A stretch of DNA of 28,603 nt from Draconibacterium sp. (GTDB taxonomy: Bacteria > Bacteroidota > Bacteroidia > Bacteroidales > Prolixibacteraceae): NCBI GenBank assembly GCA_027011835.1, contig JALUZN010000204.1, positions 1-28,603 of the forward strand, given 5' to 3'. The notes under the pieces were generated by a model. It saw only the letters and a program-made list of their open reading frames with translations. It was not told the origin of the DNA and did not search any database. Of this stretch, positions 1 to 7,521 are shown piece after piece. A program made the translations under genes and the position numbers. Within the stretch, counting starts at the first letter, position 1. The number at the start of each line of letters is the position of its first letter.

Positions 1-20
1 AAAAACAAAATCGCATAATT

Positions 21-938
21 TTGAAACTTAATTTAATAACCATACTCGGTCCTACTGCAACTGGAAAAACAAGTGTTGCAGCACATCTTGCAGCAAAAAT
101 AAATGGAGAAATTATCTCTGCCGATTCGCGCCAGGTATATCGCGGAATGGATTTGGGAACGGGCAAAGATTACGAAGATTATTTTGTTGATGGTGTTGAA
201 GTGCCTTCGCATTTGGTTGACATTGTAGATGCCGGCGTTCATTATAACGTTTACCGTTTTCAAACCGATTTTATTAAAGTTTTCAACGAAATAAATTCAC
301 GCAATAAAATGCCGGTTTTATGTGGTGGAAGCGGATTGTATTTGGAAGCGGTATTGAAAAATTACCGATTAATTGAAGTGCCACCAAATAAAGAGCTGCG
401 GAAGGAGCTGGAAGGAAAATCGCTGGAGGAGTTGACCGAAATTCTAAAAGCGTTAAAACCGAAGTTGCACAACCATACCGATGTGGAAACCGACCGCCGT
501 GCCGTACGTGCCATCGAGATAGAAAAGTATTATGCCGAAAATCCGAAGCTCGATATTTCGTATCCAAAAATCAACAGCCTGAATATTGGTATCGACTTCG
601 ACCGCGAAATGCGACGACAAAGAATTTCGAAACGCTTAAAACAGAGGTTGGAAGAGGGAATGTTGGATGAAGTTCAAAAGCTTTTGGATTCGGGATTAGA
701 GCCCGAACAATTAATTTATTACGGGCTGGAATATAAATTTTTAACCCTCCATTTAATTGGCGAGCTGTCGTTCGACGAGATGTTTGCAAAGCTTGAAATT
801 GCCATTCACCAGTTTGCAAAACGCCAAATGACCTGGTTTCGCGGAATGGAAAAAAGGGGAACAAAAATACATTGGATAAACGGGCATCTACCAATGGAAG
901 AGAAAGTTGGGGAAATTGTTAAATTGTTAAACGGTTAA
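21..938 (+). CDS. miaA: tRNA dimethylallyltransferase (MiaA)
   Basis: Transfers a dimethylallyl group from DMAPP to N6 of adenosine 37 in tRNAs that read codons starting with U; cytoplasmic. The P-loop GPTATGKT is at residues 10-17, followed by the DSRQVYRGMD block (Asp35) that in this family contacts the target adenine, and by DRRAVRAIEI near residue 160. Its 305 aa is the usual family length. The segment after the DSRQ block is the divergent variant seen in some Bacteroidota copies, so the genome may hold a second miaA. The start used is TTG at 21, which puts the P-loop at the expected distance from the N-terminus. No in-frame stop precedes it in the window, so a start further upstream, outside the window, cannot be excluded. 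The next gene is on the opposite strand. Confidence 0.92.
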   Translation: MKLNLITILGPTATGKTSVAAHLAAKINGEIISADSRQVYRGMDLGTGKDYEDYFVDGVEVPSHLVDIVDAGVHYNVYRFQTDFIKVFNEINSRNKMPVLCGGSGLYLEAVLKNYRLIEVPPNKELRKELEGKSLEELTEILKALKPKLHNHTDVETDRRAVRAIEIEKYYAENPKLDISYPKINSLNIGIDFDREMRRQRISKRLKQRLEEGMLDEVQKLLDSGLEPEQLIYYGLEYKFLTLHLIGELSFDEMFAKLEIAIHQFAKRQMTWFRGMEKRGTKIHWINGHLPMEEKVGEIVKLLNG

Positions 939-1070
939 ACGTGTTCTCATTCCTGCGAACGCTCAAATCTACCGGAAAGGAGTTCGAAAATTCAATCAAC
1001 TTTTCTGCCAATATTCGTTTTATCATATTACGAATAATTTAGTATTAAGGCAATGATACTATTTCAGAAC

Positions 1071-1143
1071 GTCATGCTGAATTTATTTCAGCATCTCTTT
1101 ATTTGAGCAGATTCCGAATCCGTCAGTTGACGGACGGAATGAC
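1071..1143. repeat. Mosaic REP-like intergenic repeat with nested hairpins
   Basis: A 73-bp element lies in the otherwise featureless 297-bp gap between the convergent miaA and thioesterase genes. Outer arms GTCAT (1071-1075) and ATGAC (1139-1143) enclose two hairpins. The first is ATGCTGAA (1074-1081) with TTCAGCAT (1087-1094). The second is ATTCCG (1111-1116) with CGGAAT (1135-1140), containing the palindrome CCGTCA-GT-TGACGG (1120-1133). An 18-nt core (1118-1135) recurs inverted at 3002-3019. This is the architecture of a dispersed intergenic repeat. It could also help end transcription from both flanking genes, but there is no T-tract. Confidence 0.65.
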
Positions 1144-1235
1144 TTACCCGAAAATTGAAAATTGACTTGAAACTAGTAAAATATAGAACCTCTCTTTGTG
1201 TTGTCCGTAGAGAAAGAATAGTTATCATAGAAATG

Positions 1236-1964
1236 CTACCGCTTCTCCCACCGCAATTTAGCTCGTATTAAATCAACACCATCGCTTTCGCGCACTACGC
1301 TGCAAAAATGAGTTTCGTTGTCGATAATCTGTTTTTTTACAGCAAGTTTATCGGTGGGCAGTCCCTCCTTTAAAAAGTTAATCTCGTATTCGGCCAGGTC
1401 GTATTTCTCGTGAAAGTCAAAGTTGTAACTGTTAATTATTCGCTCGATATACCGGCCGGTGTTAAAGTGCTGGTTAATATCTATCTCCGTAAAAAGAACA
1501 GGTGTAAAACTTAATTCATCTTCCGATTTCGGTGGTTTTACTTTTCCTGCATTTTCGCCAAAAACACTCTCTTCATATTTTGGGAAATTGTCGAGATCCG
1601 AGATTCGGACAATTCGTTTTGTTTCAACATTAATTACCAGCCAGCTGGTGGTTGCCTGAACAATCACATTTCCTGCTTTATCGACAAAGTTAAAATCGCG
1701 GTAACCATAAAAACCGTCTGTGCCGCGCGACCATGTTTCCAGCGTAAAATCTTCTCCCCAATCGGGGCGGCGGGCAATTTTTACCCGTAATCGCGAAAGC
1801 ACCCAAAACTGCTTTTCCTCCATCAGTTTATCGAATCCAAATCCCAGAATTCTTGCATGTTCCCACGCAATATCCTGCAACTGATAAAACATAAACGACG
1901 TGGAAAGTTTTCCAAAACGGTTAATGAAATATGATTTTGTTGAGAGATGATTTTTGTGTTTCAT
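1236..1964 (-). CDS. Acyl-ACP thioesterase, double hotdog fold
   Basis: Predicted to hydrolyse acyl-ACP and release free fatty acid in the cytoplasm. The 242 aa match the acyl-ACP thioesterase family (FatA/FatB-like, PF01643), with two hotdog domains at roughly residues 1-125 and 150-242. The second domain carries DINQHFNTGRYIE, equivalent to the plant catalytic block DxNxHxNN, with Asp162, Asn164, His166 and Asn168. The first domain has the family-typical FWVLSRLRVKI and TLETWSRG segments. The gene starts with ATG and stands alone, convergent with miaA and divergent from map. Bacteroidota often carry one such gene with unknown in vivo substrate; chain-length preference cannot be read from the sequence. 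Confidence 0.87.
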   Translation of the reverse strand: MKHKNHLSTKSYFINRFGKLSTSFMFYQLQDIAWEHARILGFGFDKLMEEKQFWVLSRLRVKIARRPDWGEDFTLETWSRGTDGFYGYRDFNFVDKAGNVIVQATTSWLVINVETKRIVRISDLDNFPKYEESVFGENAGKVKPPKSEDELSFTPVLFTEIDINQHFNTGRYIERIINSYNFDFHEKYDLAEYEINFLKEGLPTDKLAVKKQIIDNETHFCSVVRESDGVDLIRAKLRWEKR

Positions 1965-1975
1965 AATAAAAAAAG

Positions 1976-2115
1976 TTGGAAGTCAGGAAACCTGAAGTTT
2001 GAAGTAAAATACTGCTTCATTCCCCAAACTCCATTCATTCTATTTTAAAATGGTTAATAAATTATTATTCAGTCTTCCAACTTCCGACGACTAACTTCGG
2101 TCTTCCGACTTCTAT
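1976..2115. repeat. Inverted pair of degenerate 7-nt-period arrays
   Basis: Between the thioesterase and map, GGAAG/TGAAG-type units repeat about every 7 nt at 1976-2004, with one 1-nt slip. The opposite orientation (CTTCCGA-type units, six in exact register) runs from 2074 to 2115. The two arms are complementary in character and separated by an AT-rich 69-bp spacer, so the whole could fold as a long imperfect hairpin. It lies in the divergent promoter region. I see no coding content; it may be a dispersed heptamer repeat. Confidence 0.5.
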
Positions 2116-2195
2116 TTTACGTTAAACTTTTCTACAAAAATATTGTTCCATTTCAATAAACAGTTACTTTTATTCAGATTTGTAAAAAAAAATTA

Positions 2196-2975
2196 ATGGG
2201 ACGAATAATTATAAAAACTCCGGAACAGATTGAGGGAATCAGAAAAAGCAGCAGGTTGGCTGCCGAAACGCTCGATTTTGCTGAACAGTTTGTTGAAGCG
2301 GGTGTTACAACCGAATTTATCGACGACAAAATAGAGGAGTTTATTATTGCTCACGGTGCCATACCGGCGCCAAAAGGTTATCACGGTTTTCCTAAAGCGA
2401 GCTGTATTTCGCCCAATAACGTTATTTGCCACGGCATCCCGTCGAAAGAGACCATTTTAAAAGATGGCGATATTGTAAACATCGATGTCACCACAATTTT
2501 AAACGGTTATTACGGCGACACATCGCGAATGTATACCGTTGGCGAAATTTCTGAAGAAGCCGAAAATCTTATCGACACTACTTTTCATTGCCTCGATCTG
2601 GGAATTGAACAGGTAAAGCCGGGGAACCGGTTTGGTAATATTGGGTTTGTAATAAACCGCTATGCAAAAGCAAAAGGATACTCGGTGGTTTACGAATTTT
2701 GTGGCCACGGCGTTGGACTTGAGTTTCACGAAGAGCCGCAGGTTGACCATGCGTCGCGCCGAAATACAGGCCCCAAAATGAAACCGGGAATGATTTTTAC
2801 CATCGAACCAATGATTAATCAGGGGCGGCCCAAAGCCAATGTCGACGAAACCGATGGTTGGACAGCCCGTACTACCGACAATAAACTTTCGGCTCAATTC
2901 GAACATACCATTTTGGTTACCGAAACGGGCTGCGAAGTTCTTACCGATATTCATAACGAATATCCGGTTACATAA
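2196..2975 (+). CDS. map: Type I methionine aminopeptidase
   Basis: Removes the N-terminal methionine from nascent proteins; a cytoplasmic two-metal enzyme of peptidase family M24A. All five metal ligands are in place: Asp97 and Asp108 (in NIDVTT and YYGDTSRMY), His171 (CGHGVG), Glu204 (FTIEPM) and Glu236 (QFEHT). His79 of ICHGIP is the usual substrate-side histidine. At 259 aa it is the normal bacterial length, with no N-terminal zinc-finger extension. It starts at ATG 2196. Only a degenerate -7 box (CAGATTTG) is visible about 20 nt upstream. It is not in the ribosomal-protein/secY cluster where map often sits, and is followed by a long gene-free stretch. Confidence 0.95.
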   Translation: MGRIIIKTPEQIEGIRKSSRLAAETLDFAEQFVEAGVTTEFIDDKIEEFIIAHGAIPAPKGYHGFPKASCISPNNVICHGIPSKETILKDGDIVNIDVTTILNGYYGDTSRMYTVGEISEEAENLIDTTFHCLDLGIEQVKPGNRFGNIGFVINRYAKAKGYSVVYEFCGHGVGLEFHEEPQVDHASRRNTGPKMKPGMIFTIEPMINQGRPKANVDETDGWTARTTDNKLSAQFEHTILVTETGCEVLTDIHNEYPVT

Positions 2976-3001
2976 AAAGTTGTTTATTTCATCCTTCTGT
3001 T

Positions 3002-3019
3002 GTCCGTCAACTGACGGAT
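3002..3019. repeat. 18-nt palindromic core, inverted copy of 1118-1135
   Basis: GTCCGTCAACTGACGGAT is the exact reverse complement of 1118-1135 and contains the hairpin CCGTCA-AC-TGACGG. It lies just after map. It looks like a solo core or decayed copy of the same dispersed repeat family and could also act as a weak attenuator for map transcripts. Confidence 0.6.
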
Positions 3020-3179
3020 GATATTTCTCTTGGATCTCAGGAGAGAGTATATGCTTAAATCACATAGTTTTACGGATTTAAGATTGGTTCTTTTCCCCTT
3101 TTCCTGCGGCAAATAATTAAAACATAATTACAGAGTACTTCAACTTTTGGGTTAATGGGGCAATTAAAACTTTAATGAA

Positions 3180-3436
3180 TCGGTTTTTCCCCTGCAGGAG
3201 GTCATACTCTTTGGTTCGACTCAAAGCCGGTTCGCAGCGACGGCCTCGGTTGGTGAGCCGGAAAACAAGCGATAACGACGTTAAAAAAATCCTGCTGTTT
3301 GAGGAGGTACGACGAGTTCAGGATTTTTAGTCGTTATTGCGTAGCTTTTCCGAGTGAAGCGAACGCAGCCTTGGGCTTTTTGTTTACTTTTTGGACTAAG
3401 CCAAAAAGTAAAATCCGCCCGATAGGGCAAAAGTAA
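3180..3436. repeat. Structured gene-free element, probable dispersed repeat
   Basis: This GC-richer block sits in the 711-bp gap (2976-3686) between map and the aminotransferase. It has a long stem: ATAACGAC (3272-3279) pairs with GTCGTTAT (3330-3337), and AAAAATCCTG (3285-3294) pairs with CAGGATTTTT (3319-3328). The stem is extended outward by GGAAAA (3260-3265) with TTTTCC (3346-3351). A second hairpin, TTTACTTTTTGG with CCAAAAAGTAAA, lies at 3383-3412. A short frame (TTG 3299 to TAA 3436, 45 codons) crosses it but has no start context and is probably spurious. From memory, near-identical stretches recur between genes in other Bacteroidota. The rest of the gap shows only a small hairpin at 3515-3534 and the stem at 3638-3660. 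Confidence 0.55.
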
Positions 3437-3637
3437 CTTTATGACATCACCCTGACCGGCAACCCAAAAGTTTAAATGCCTCTGGAAATCTATTTATATA
3501 TTGAATCAACCCGAGTTATGAAGTGAACCATAACTACGGCTATGCTTAAGTTATTTGCTTTGTTAAAGGGAAAAATAACATCCTAAATCCCGGAGTACAT
3601 CGAGATCCTGAAAAGCTATGTAGTTTGAGTATATGAA

Positions 3638-3666
3638 ACCCCGAGGCAAAGCCTCGAGGTATTTTT
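3638..3666. terminator. Symmetric stem-loop between map region and aminotransferase
   Basis: A 10-bp stem (3638-3647 with 3651-3660, one G-U pair when read on the minus strand) around a 3-nt loop. On the plus strand it is followed by ATTTTTTG, a weak U-tract. On the minus strand, where it lies about 25 nt past the aminotransferase stop, only TTT follows. It probably serves the aminotransferase and perhaps both directions. Confidence 0.5.
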
Positions 3667-3686
3667 TGAATAAAGTAAGGTTGGTA

Positions 3687-4976
3687 TTATTTACAATCTT
3701 TACAAGCGTTGTAAATTCCGTCGAACATCTCTTTTACATCGGTAGCGGCAACTGCCGAGTAGGCAACACGAAGTACATTTCCCAAACTAATTAACCCGAT
3801 GCTGTATTTTTCAATTAACACTTTACGCACCTCCTCGCCATTTAATCCATCGGCAAGTTTTATGCACATAAAGTAACCCGAGTTGTAGGGCAGTGCAGTA
3901 AAATACGACTTGTATTCTTCCTCTTTTAATGTCTCTTTCACTGCGTCGTAACGTGTTTTCATTATGTCGTACTTTGCCTCTTTTTGTTCGGCATATTCGG
4001 GGCTGCTAAATGCTTCGAGCAATAACGATTGTGAGATGTTAGCCGAATTCGAAATGTTTCCGCGAATGGCTCCGGCAGTTTTTGCTTCAAGCGTGCCGTA
4101 CAGTTCAGCATCGCCGCCTTTTATTCCGTAGGTAATAAATCCAACCCGGAATCCCCACACATAATCTTCTTTTGTTGCTCCGTCGATTTTAATGGCTAAT
4201 ACATTTTCGTGAAGCGTACAAAGCTCAGTGAAAATACTTTCGCGGGCAATTCCCTCTTCGTAAACCAGCCCAAAATAGGCATCGTCGGTTATGGTAACAA
4301 TTTTATTTCCTTTTTCGGCGGCAGCTTTTACAATGGCAACTATGGCACTTTGCTCGGTATCGGTGGGCGTGTATCCCGACGGATTATTTGGGAAATTCAG
4401 AATTATCACTTTTTTCCCAATCCCGCCTTCGTTTAATTTTTCTTCAAAAGCTTCTAAATCGAAACCACCATTCTTGAAAAGATTAAATTTTACCAGTTTT
4501 GCATTGTATGCGTTTGCAAGTGTTAAGTTGTAATTTCCCCAAAAAAGATCGGGAACAATTACTTCGTCGCCGGCATCGAGAAACAGATAACCGGCCATAC
4601 TAATTCCGTGGGTCAGCGCATTGGTAACAACCGGAAGGCTCAGCTCAACATTGTTTAACGACGGGTTTTTTTCGTAAATCATTGTCTTCCATTTGGCGCG
4701 AATATCGGGGCGACCAAAACTTGGTGCATATGGAAATACCCGCGAAGGATCCATATTGATTTTCGATGCAATCGACTCTAAACGCATTGGTGTTCCGTCG
4801 TCTTCTATTGCTGCGCCAATAGTAGCATTAATTTTTGTCCCTTTTGCCTCTGCTGTCTGTCCAAGAATTCCTTTTTTCGGAAAGAAAATCTCTTTACCTC
4901 TTTCTGATAAAAGTTCAAAAACCTGATTGCTTTTTTCCTGAATAGTTGCATTGAGTGCTTCAGCCTGTGGATTCAT
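3687..4976 (-). CDS. PLP-dependent aminotransferase, class I/II fold type I
   Basis: Transfers amino groups through pyridoxal phosphate; the substrate is not evident. Its 429 aa include the PLP-binding landmarks in order: FPNNPSGYTP near residue 195 (the Asn contacting the PLP phenolate O), TDDAYFG near 230 (Asp to the PLP nitrogen), Lys269 in IDGATKE (Schiff base) and Arg277 in GFRVG (phosphate). The distal VLRVAYSA arginine would hold the substrate carboxylate. The N-terminus runs about 40 aa beyond a minimal AspAT. The gene starts with ATG and stands alone, with a candidate promoter upstream and a stem-loop after the stop. An aromatic, aspartate or alanine substrate is possible; nothing nearby decides it. 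Confidence 0.85.
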   Translation of the reverse strand: MNPQAEALNATIQEKSNQVFELLSERGKEIFFPKKGILGQTAEAKGTKINATIGAAIEDDGTPMRLESIASKINMDPSRVFPYAPSFGRPDIRAKWKTMIYEKNPSLNNVELSLPVVTNALTHGISMAGYLFLDAGDEVIVPDLFWGNYNLTLANAYNAKLVKFNLFKNGGFDLEAFEEKLNEGGIGKKVIILNFPNNPSGYTPTDTEQSAIVAIVKAAAEKGNKIVTITDDAYFGLVYEEGIARESIFTELCTLHENVLAIKIDGATKEDYVWGFRVGFITYGIKGGDAELYGTLEAKTAGAIRGNISNSANISQSLLLEAFSSPEYAEQKEAKYDIMKTRYDAVKETLKEEEYKSYFTALPYNSGYFMCIKLADGLNGEEVRKVLIEKYSIGLISLGNVLRVAYSAVAATDVKEMFDGIYNACKDCK

Positions 4977-5090
4977 ATCTCTATTTTTTATTTTAACTAA
5001 TTGTTATAAATTGGCGTGCAAGATAGGGAAATTGTATTTTTAAAAGGTGTGCTTGCTAGCAATTTGAGCAATTTCTTGACAATTATGCAA

Positions 5091-5122
5091 CAAATTTAAT
5101 TTTGGGCAAATGTTAACTGCAA
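5091..5122 (-). promoter_or_regulatory. Candidate promoter of the aminotransferase
   Basis: Read on the minus strand, TAAATTTG (5098-5091) matches the Bacteroidota -7 consensus TAnnTTTG. A TTG lies 21 nt upstream (5122-5120), close to the usual 19-21 nt spacing. The predicted transcript start is about 110 nt before the ATG. The -33 part reaches up to the stop of the membrane-protein gene. Confidence 0.4.
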
Positions 5123-5125
5123 CAA

Positions 5126-5533
5126 CTAAAAAGATTTTAATGCACCTGCTATTGCGAAAAAACCATAAAGAGCTGTCAATCCTGCAAATATGATAAACCA
5201 TCGATATTTTTTACTCTTTCTTAAATCGAAAAAGATGGCAACTAAAGCCAGAACTGCCGAGAGTACAAAACTTAAATAGGCAGGTAAAAGTTTTGCCTGA
5301 AACGGAATGTCGCTTCCATCTTTTTTATCAACTATTTCGGTGTGAGCAATGTGTTGCCCCGACGTAAAAAAGTCACCCGAAAGAATGAACAGAGAAAAAA
5401 TGCCAAGCAGAACAAAGGTAATTGCGCCAATAACACGGAATGTTCTTTTCTTCTCAATCCAACCGTAAGTTACACCAAAAACGGCAGCAAAAATAAACCA
5501 TTGTGGCAAAGTATAAATTAGTGTAGTATTCAT
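5126..5533 (-). CDS. Small four-helix inner-membrane protein, function unknown
   Basis: This 135-aa protein is not recognised. Four hydrophobic segments are visible at about residues 8-25, 33-53, 82-103 and 111-131. The stretch between helices 2 and 3 (about 54-81) is polar and contains DKKDGSDIP. Short positively charged stretches (EKKR, RKSKKYR) lie at the ends of the helix pairs and suggest both termini face the same side. The family could not be named by eye. It starts with ATG, diverges from the HAD phosphatase gene at 5641 and ends 149 bp before the aminotransferase start, so the two minus-strand genes may or may not be co-transcribed. Confidence 0.7.
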   Translation of the reverse strand: MNTTLIYTLPQWFIFAAVFGVTYGWIEKKRTFRVIGAITFVLLGIFSLFILSGDFFTSGQHIAHTEIVDKKDGSDIPFQAKLLPAYLSFVLSAVLALVAIFFDLRKSKKYRWFIIFAGLTALYGFFAIAGALKSF

Positions 5534-5614
5534 TTAATTTGTTTTTACGGCAAAGTAGAGAATTTTTATTTATTCATAAAAATAAAAACAGGCAGAACCT
5601 TTTCAATAAAAGAG

Positions 5615-5622
5615 TATTTTTG
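5615..5622 (+). promoter_or_regulatory. -7 box of the HAD/EEP operon
   Basis: TATTTTTG followed by C matches TAnnTTTG exactly and sits 18 nt before the GTG start at 5641. No clear TTG is found at the -33 distance. Its position argues against a translation start at 5539, which would lie upstream of this promoter. Confidence 0.4.
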
Positions 5623-5640
5623 CAACTTAAAACAATAGTT

Positions 5641-6249
5641 GTGAAAAAACTTGAAATAAATTCAAAGGCCAAAGCTCTTATTTTCGATTTAGATGGAACG
5701 CTGGCCGATACAATGCCGGTGCATTTTTGGGCCTATAAAAATATTTTAGTCGATTATGGCATTGATTTTACACCCGAACTTTTTGCTACGCTTGCCGGAG
5801 TTCCGGCCGTTCAAACCATAGAAAGATTAAACCAGCAGTTTGGAACCCGAATGAATGCGGAGGAGGTTGGCCATTTAAAAGAGGCCGAATACGAAAAAAT
5901 AATGTATAAAATGAAACCGGTAGAACCGGTAATTGAGTTGGTAAAAAAATACCACGGTAAAATGCCAATGGCAGTTGGTACCGGGGGATACACGCGACTT
6001 GCCTGGAAAACGATGGAGATTCTGGGACTCGATAACTACTTCGATATTTTGGTGTCGGGGAACGATGTTACTCATCCGAAACCGCACCCCGAAACATTTT
6101 TAAAGTGTGCCGAACGAATGGGTGTCGATCCTGCCGTTTGTGAAGTGTTTGAGGATGCCGAATTGGGAATTCAAGCAGCGAAAGCAGGCGGAATGATGGC
6201 AACGCTGGTAACCGATTTTTATGAAATTACCATTGGCGACAAAATTTAA
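5641..6249 (+). CDS. HAD-superfamily phosphatase, beta-phosphoglucomutase-like
   Basis: Predicted cytoplasmic phosphatase or phosphomutase acting on a small phosphorylated compound. All four HAD motifs are visible: DLDGT with nucleophile Asp16 and acid/base Asp18, the Thr of GTGGYTR (motif II), the Lys of HPKPHPETF (motif III) and FEDAELG (motif IV). A helical cap lies between motifs I and II (subfamily IA). The frame is open from 5539, but the extra 34 residues are basic, low in similarity and lie before the -7 box. GTG at 5641 (202 aa) is therefore chosen, giving the nucleophile its usual position near residue 16. It ends 6 nt before the next gene, so the two are co-transcribed. The substrate cannot be named. 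Confidence 0.85.
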   Translation: MKKLEINSKAKALIFDLDGTLADTMPVHFWAYKNILVDYGIDFTPELFATLAGVPAVQTIERLNQQFGTRMNAEEVGHLKEAEYEKIMYKMKPVEPVIELVKKYHGKMPMAVGTGGYTRLAWKTMEILGLDNYFDILVSGNDVTHPKPHPETFLKCAERMGVDPAVCEVFEDAELGIQAAKAGGMMATLVTDFYEITIGDKI

Positions 6250-6255
6250 AATTCT

Positions 6256-7284
6256 ATGAAGCATTTTTTTAAATTCACCATTTTTGTAACTATTGTTTTC
6301 GTATTGTTTGCCTCGTGTTCAGAAGGCAAATACAAAAACAAACGAAATCTGACCATCGCATTTTATAATGTCGAAAATTTGTTCGATACGATTGACAATC
6401 CACATAAAAACGATAACGAGTTTTTACCTGCTAGTAAAAAGAGGTGGAGCGAAAAACGGTACGAAAAGAAAATAGAAGACCTTGCAAAAGTGTTGGGTTC
6501 GATAAATGAAAATGAGCTGCCGGAAATTATAGGTTTGTGCGAAGTTGAAAACCGTGCAGTTGTTGCCGATTTGGTAAAAAGTGAACCGCTTAGAAAAGGG
6601 AAATACAAAATAATTCATTACGAAAGTCCCGATTTCAGGGGGATTGATTGTGCATTAATTTATCGGCCCAACGAATTTAAGGTACTAACAAGTTTCCCGA
6701 TACGAGTAAAATTTAGAGATAAACCCAACTACACCACCCGCGATATTTTATATGTAAAGGGGAAAACAAAAAACCGCGAGATACTCCATATATTTGTGAA
6801 TCACTGGCCATCGAGAATTGGTGGATTGGCAAAATCGGAACCCCGCCGCGTTGAAGTGGCAACACTGTTAAAAAGTAAAATCGATTCGATTTTAACCGGT
6901 TCACCGGAAGCAAATATTATTGTAATGGGCGATATGAACGATGAACCTTCGAACAAAAGTCTCGCAGAAGTTTTGGGTGCTCAGAAACCGGAATCGGCAA
7001 ATGCCGAATTGGTAAACCTGATGTATCCGGTTCACGAAAACAAAATGGGCTCGTATCTTTATCGTGGCAACTGGAATATGCTCGATAACCTTGTTGTCTC
7101 AAAAAGTTTGCTCGACGATAACGGGTTTCGTTGTACGCCCGAAAAAGGTTTTGTCTTTCATGAAAAGTGGATGGAATACAAAAACAAAAAAGGCGAGATT
7201 TCGCCCAACCGAACTTATGGCGGCCCAAACTATTACGGGGGAATTAGCGACCATTTTCCGGTTTATTTTATGTTGAAAAGGTGA
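6256..7284 (+). CDS. Lipoprotein of the endonuclease/exonuclease/phosphatase family
   Basis: A 342-aa secreted lipoprotein with a signal peptide ending in lipobox LFASC (Cys21). The EEP (DNase I-like) fold follows, with the metal and catalytic blocks FYNVENLFDT (about 36-45), GLCEVENR (about 95, the Mg-binding Glu), NHWPSR (about 178), GDMNDEPSN (about 221) and the C-terminal SDHFPV with its catalytic His. Members of this family cleave phosphodiesters in nucleic acids or phospholipids. The envelope location suggests nucleic-acid or phosphate scavenging, but this is inference. It lies 6 nt after the HAD phosphatase, in one operon. Confidence 0.85.
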   Translation: MKHFFKFTIFVTIVFVLFASCSEGKYKNKRNLTIAFYNVENLFDTIDNPHKNDNEFLPASKKRWSEKRYEKKIEDLAKVLGSINENELPEIIGLCEVENRAVVADLVKSEPLRKGKYKIIHYESPDFRGIDCALIYRPNEFKVLTSFPIRVKFRDKPNYTTRDILYVKGKTKNREILHIFVNHWPSRIGGLAKSEPRRVEVATLLKSKIDSILTGSPEANIIVMGDMNDEPSNKSLAEVLGAQKPESANAELVNLMYPVHENKMGSYLYRGNWNMLDNLVVSKSLLDDNGFRCTPEKGFVFHEKWMEYKNKKGEISPNRTYGGPNYYGGISDHFPVYFMLKR

Positions 7285-7485
7285 CGGGGAAGAGGTAAGA
7301 TAAATTAATTGTGGGGTCAGGTGAAAAGCTCTGTTGTGTGTCAGATGTGACTTTGTGAAGTGAGGATGTGTAAATACTTTAAACATATCAAATAGTAGAT
7401 CTAAAGGTATATTATGTTTGATTGATCTTCAGCAGACCCTCGATAATGATTTCATCCCTATAAAACAATTATCTGAAATCTTACA

Positions 7486-7512
7486 GATTGCTTCGTTATT
7501 CTGCCTCGCAAT
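7486..7512. repeat. Remnant of a REP-like repeat
   Basis: ATTGC (7487-7491) and GCAAT (7508-7512) form arms around TTCGTTATTCTGCCTC. This resembles the common Bacteroidota intergenic repeat type also represented at 1071-1143. It lies immediately downstream of the ddl stop, in a 237-bp gap between convergent operons with no other visible feature. Confidence 0.35.
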
Positions 7513-7521
7513 GGGTAACGT

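Noticed and set aside
3209..3226. tRNA-like T-arm, CTTTG stem with GTTCGACT loop
   Set aside because: The loop is 8 nt rather than 7, and no acceptor stem, anticodon arm or CCA-side pairing can be drawn around it. It is treated as part of the structured repeat.
3299..3436. 45-codon plus-strand frame through the structured element
   Set aside because: It has only a TTG start, lies over hairpins, and its sequence is fully explained by the repeat. Similar frames are typical spurious ORFs in such elements.
5539..5640. N-terminal extension of the HAD phosphatase
   Set aside because: The extra residues lie upstream of and across the -7 box at 5615-5622 and add nothing resembling the HAD fold or a clear targeting signal. 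GTG 5641 gives the normal N-terminus.
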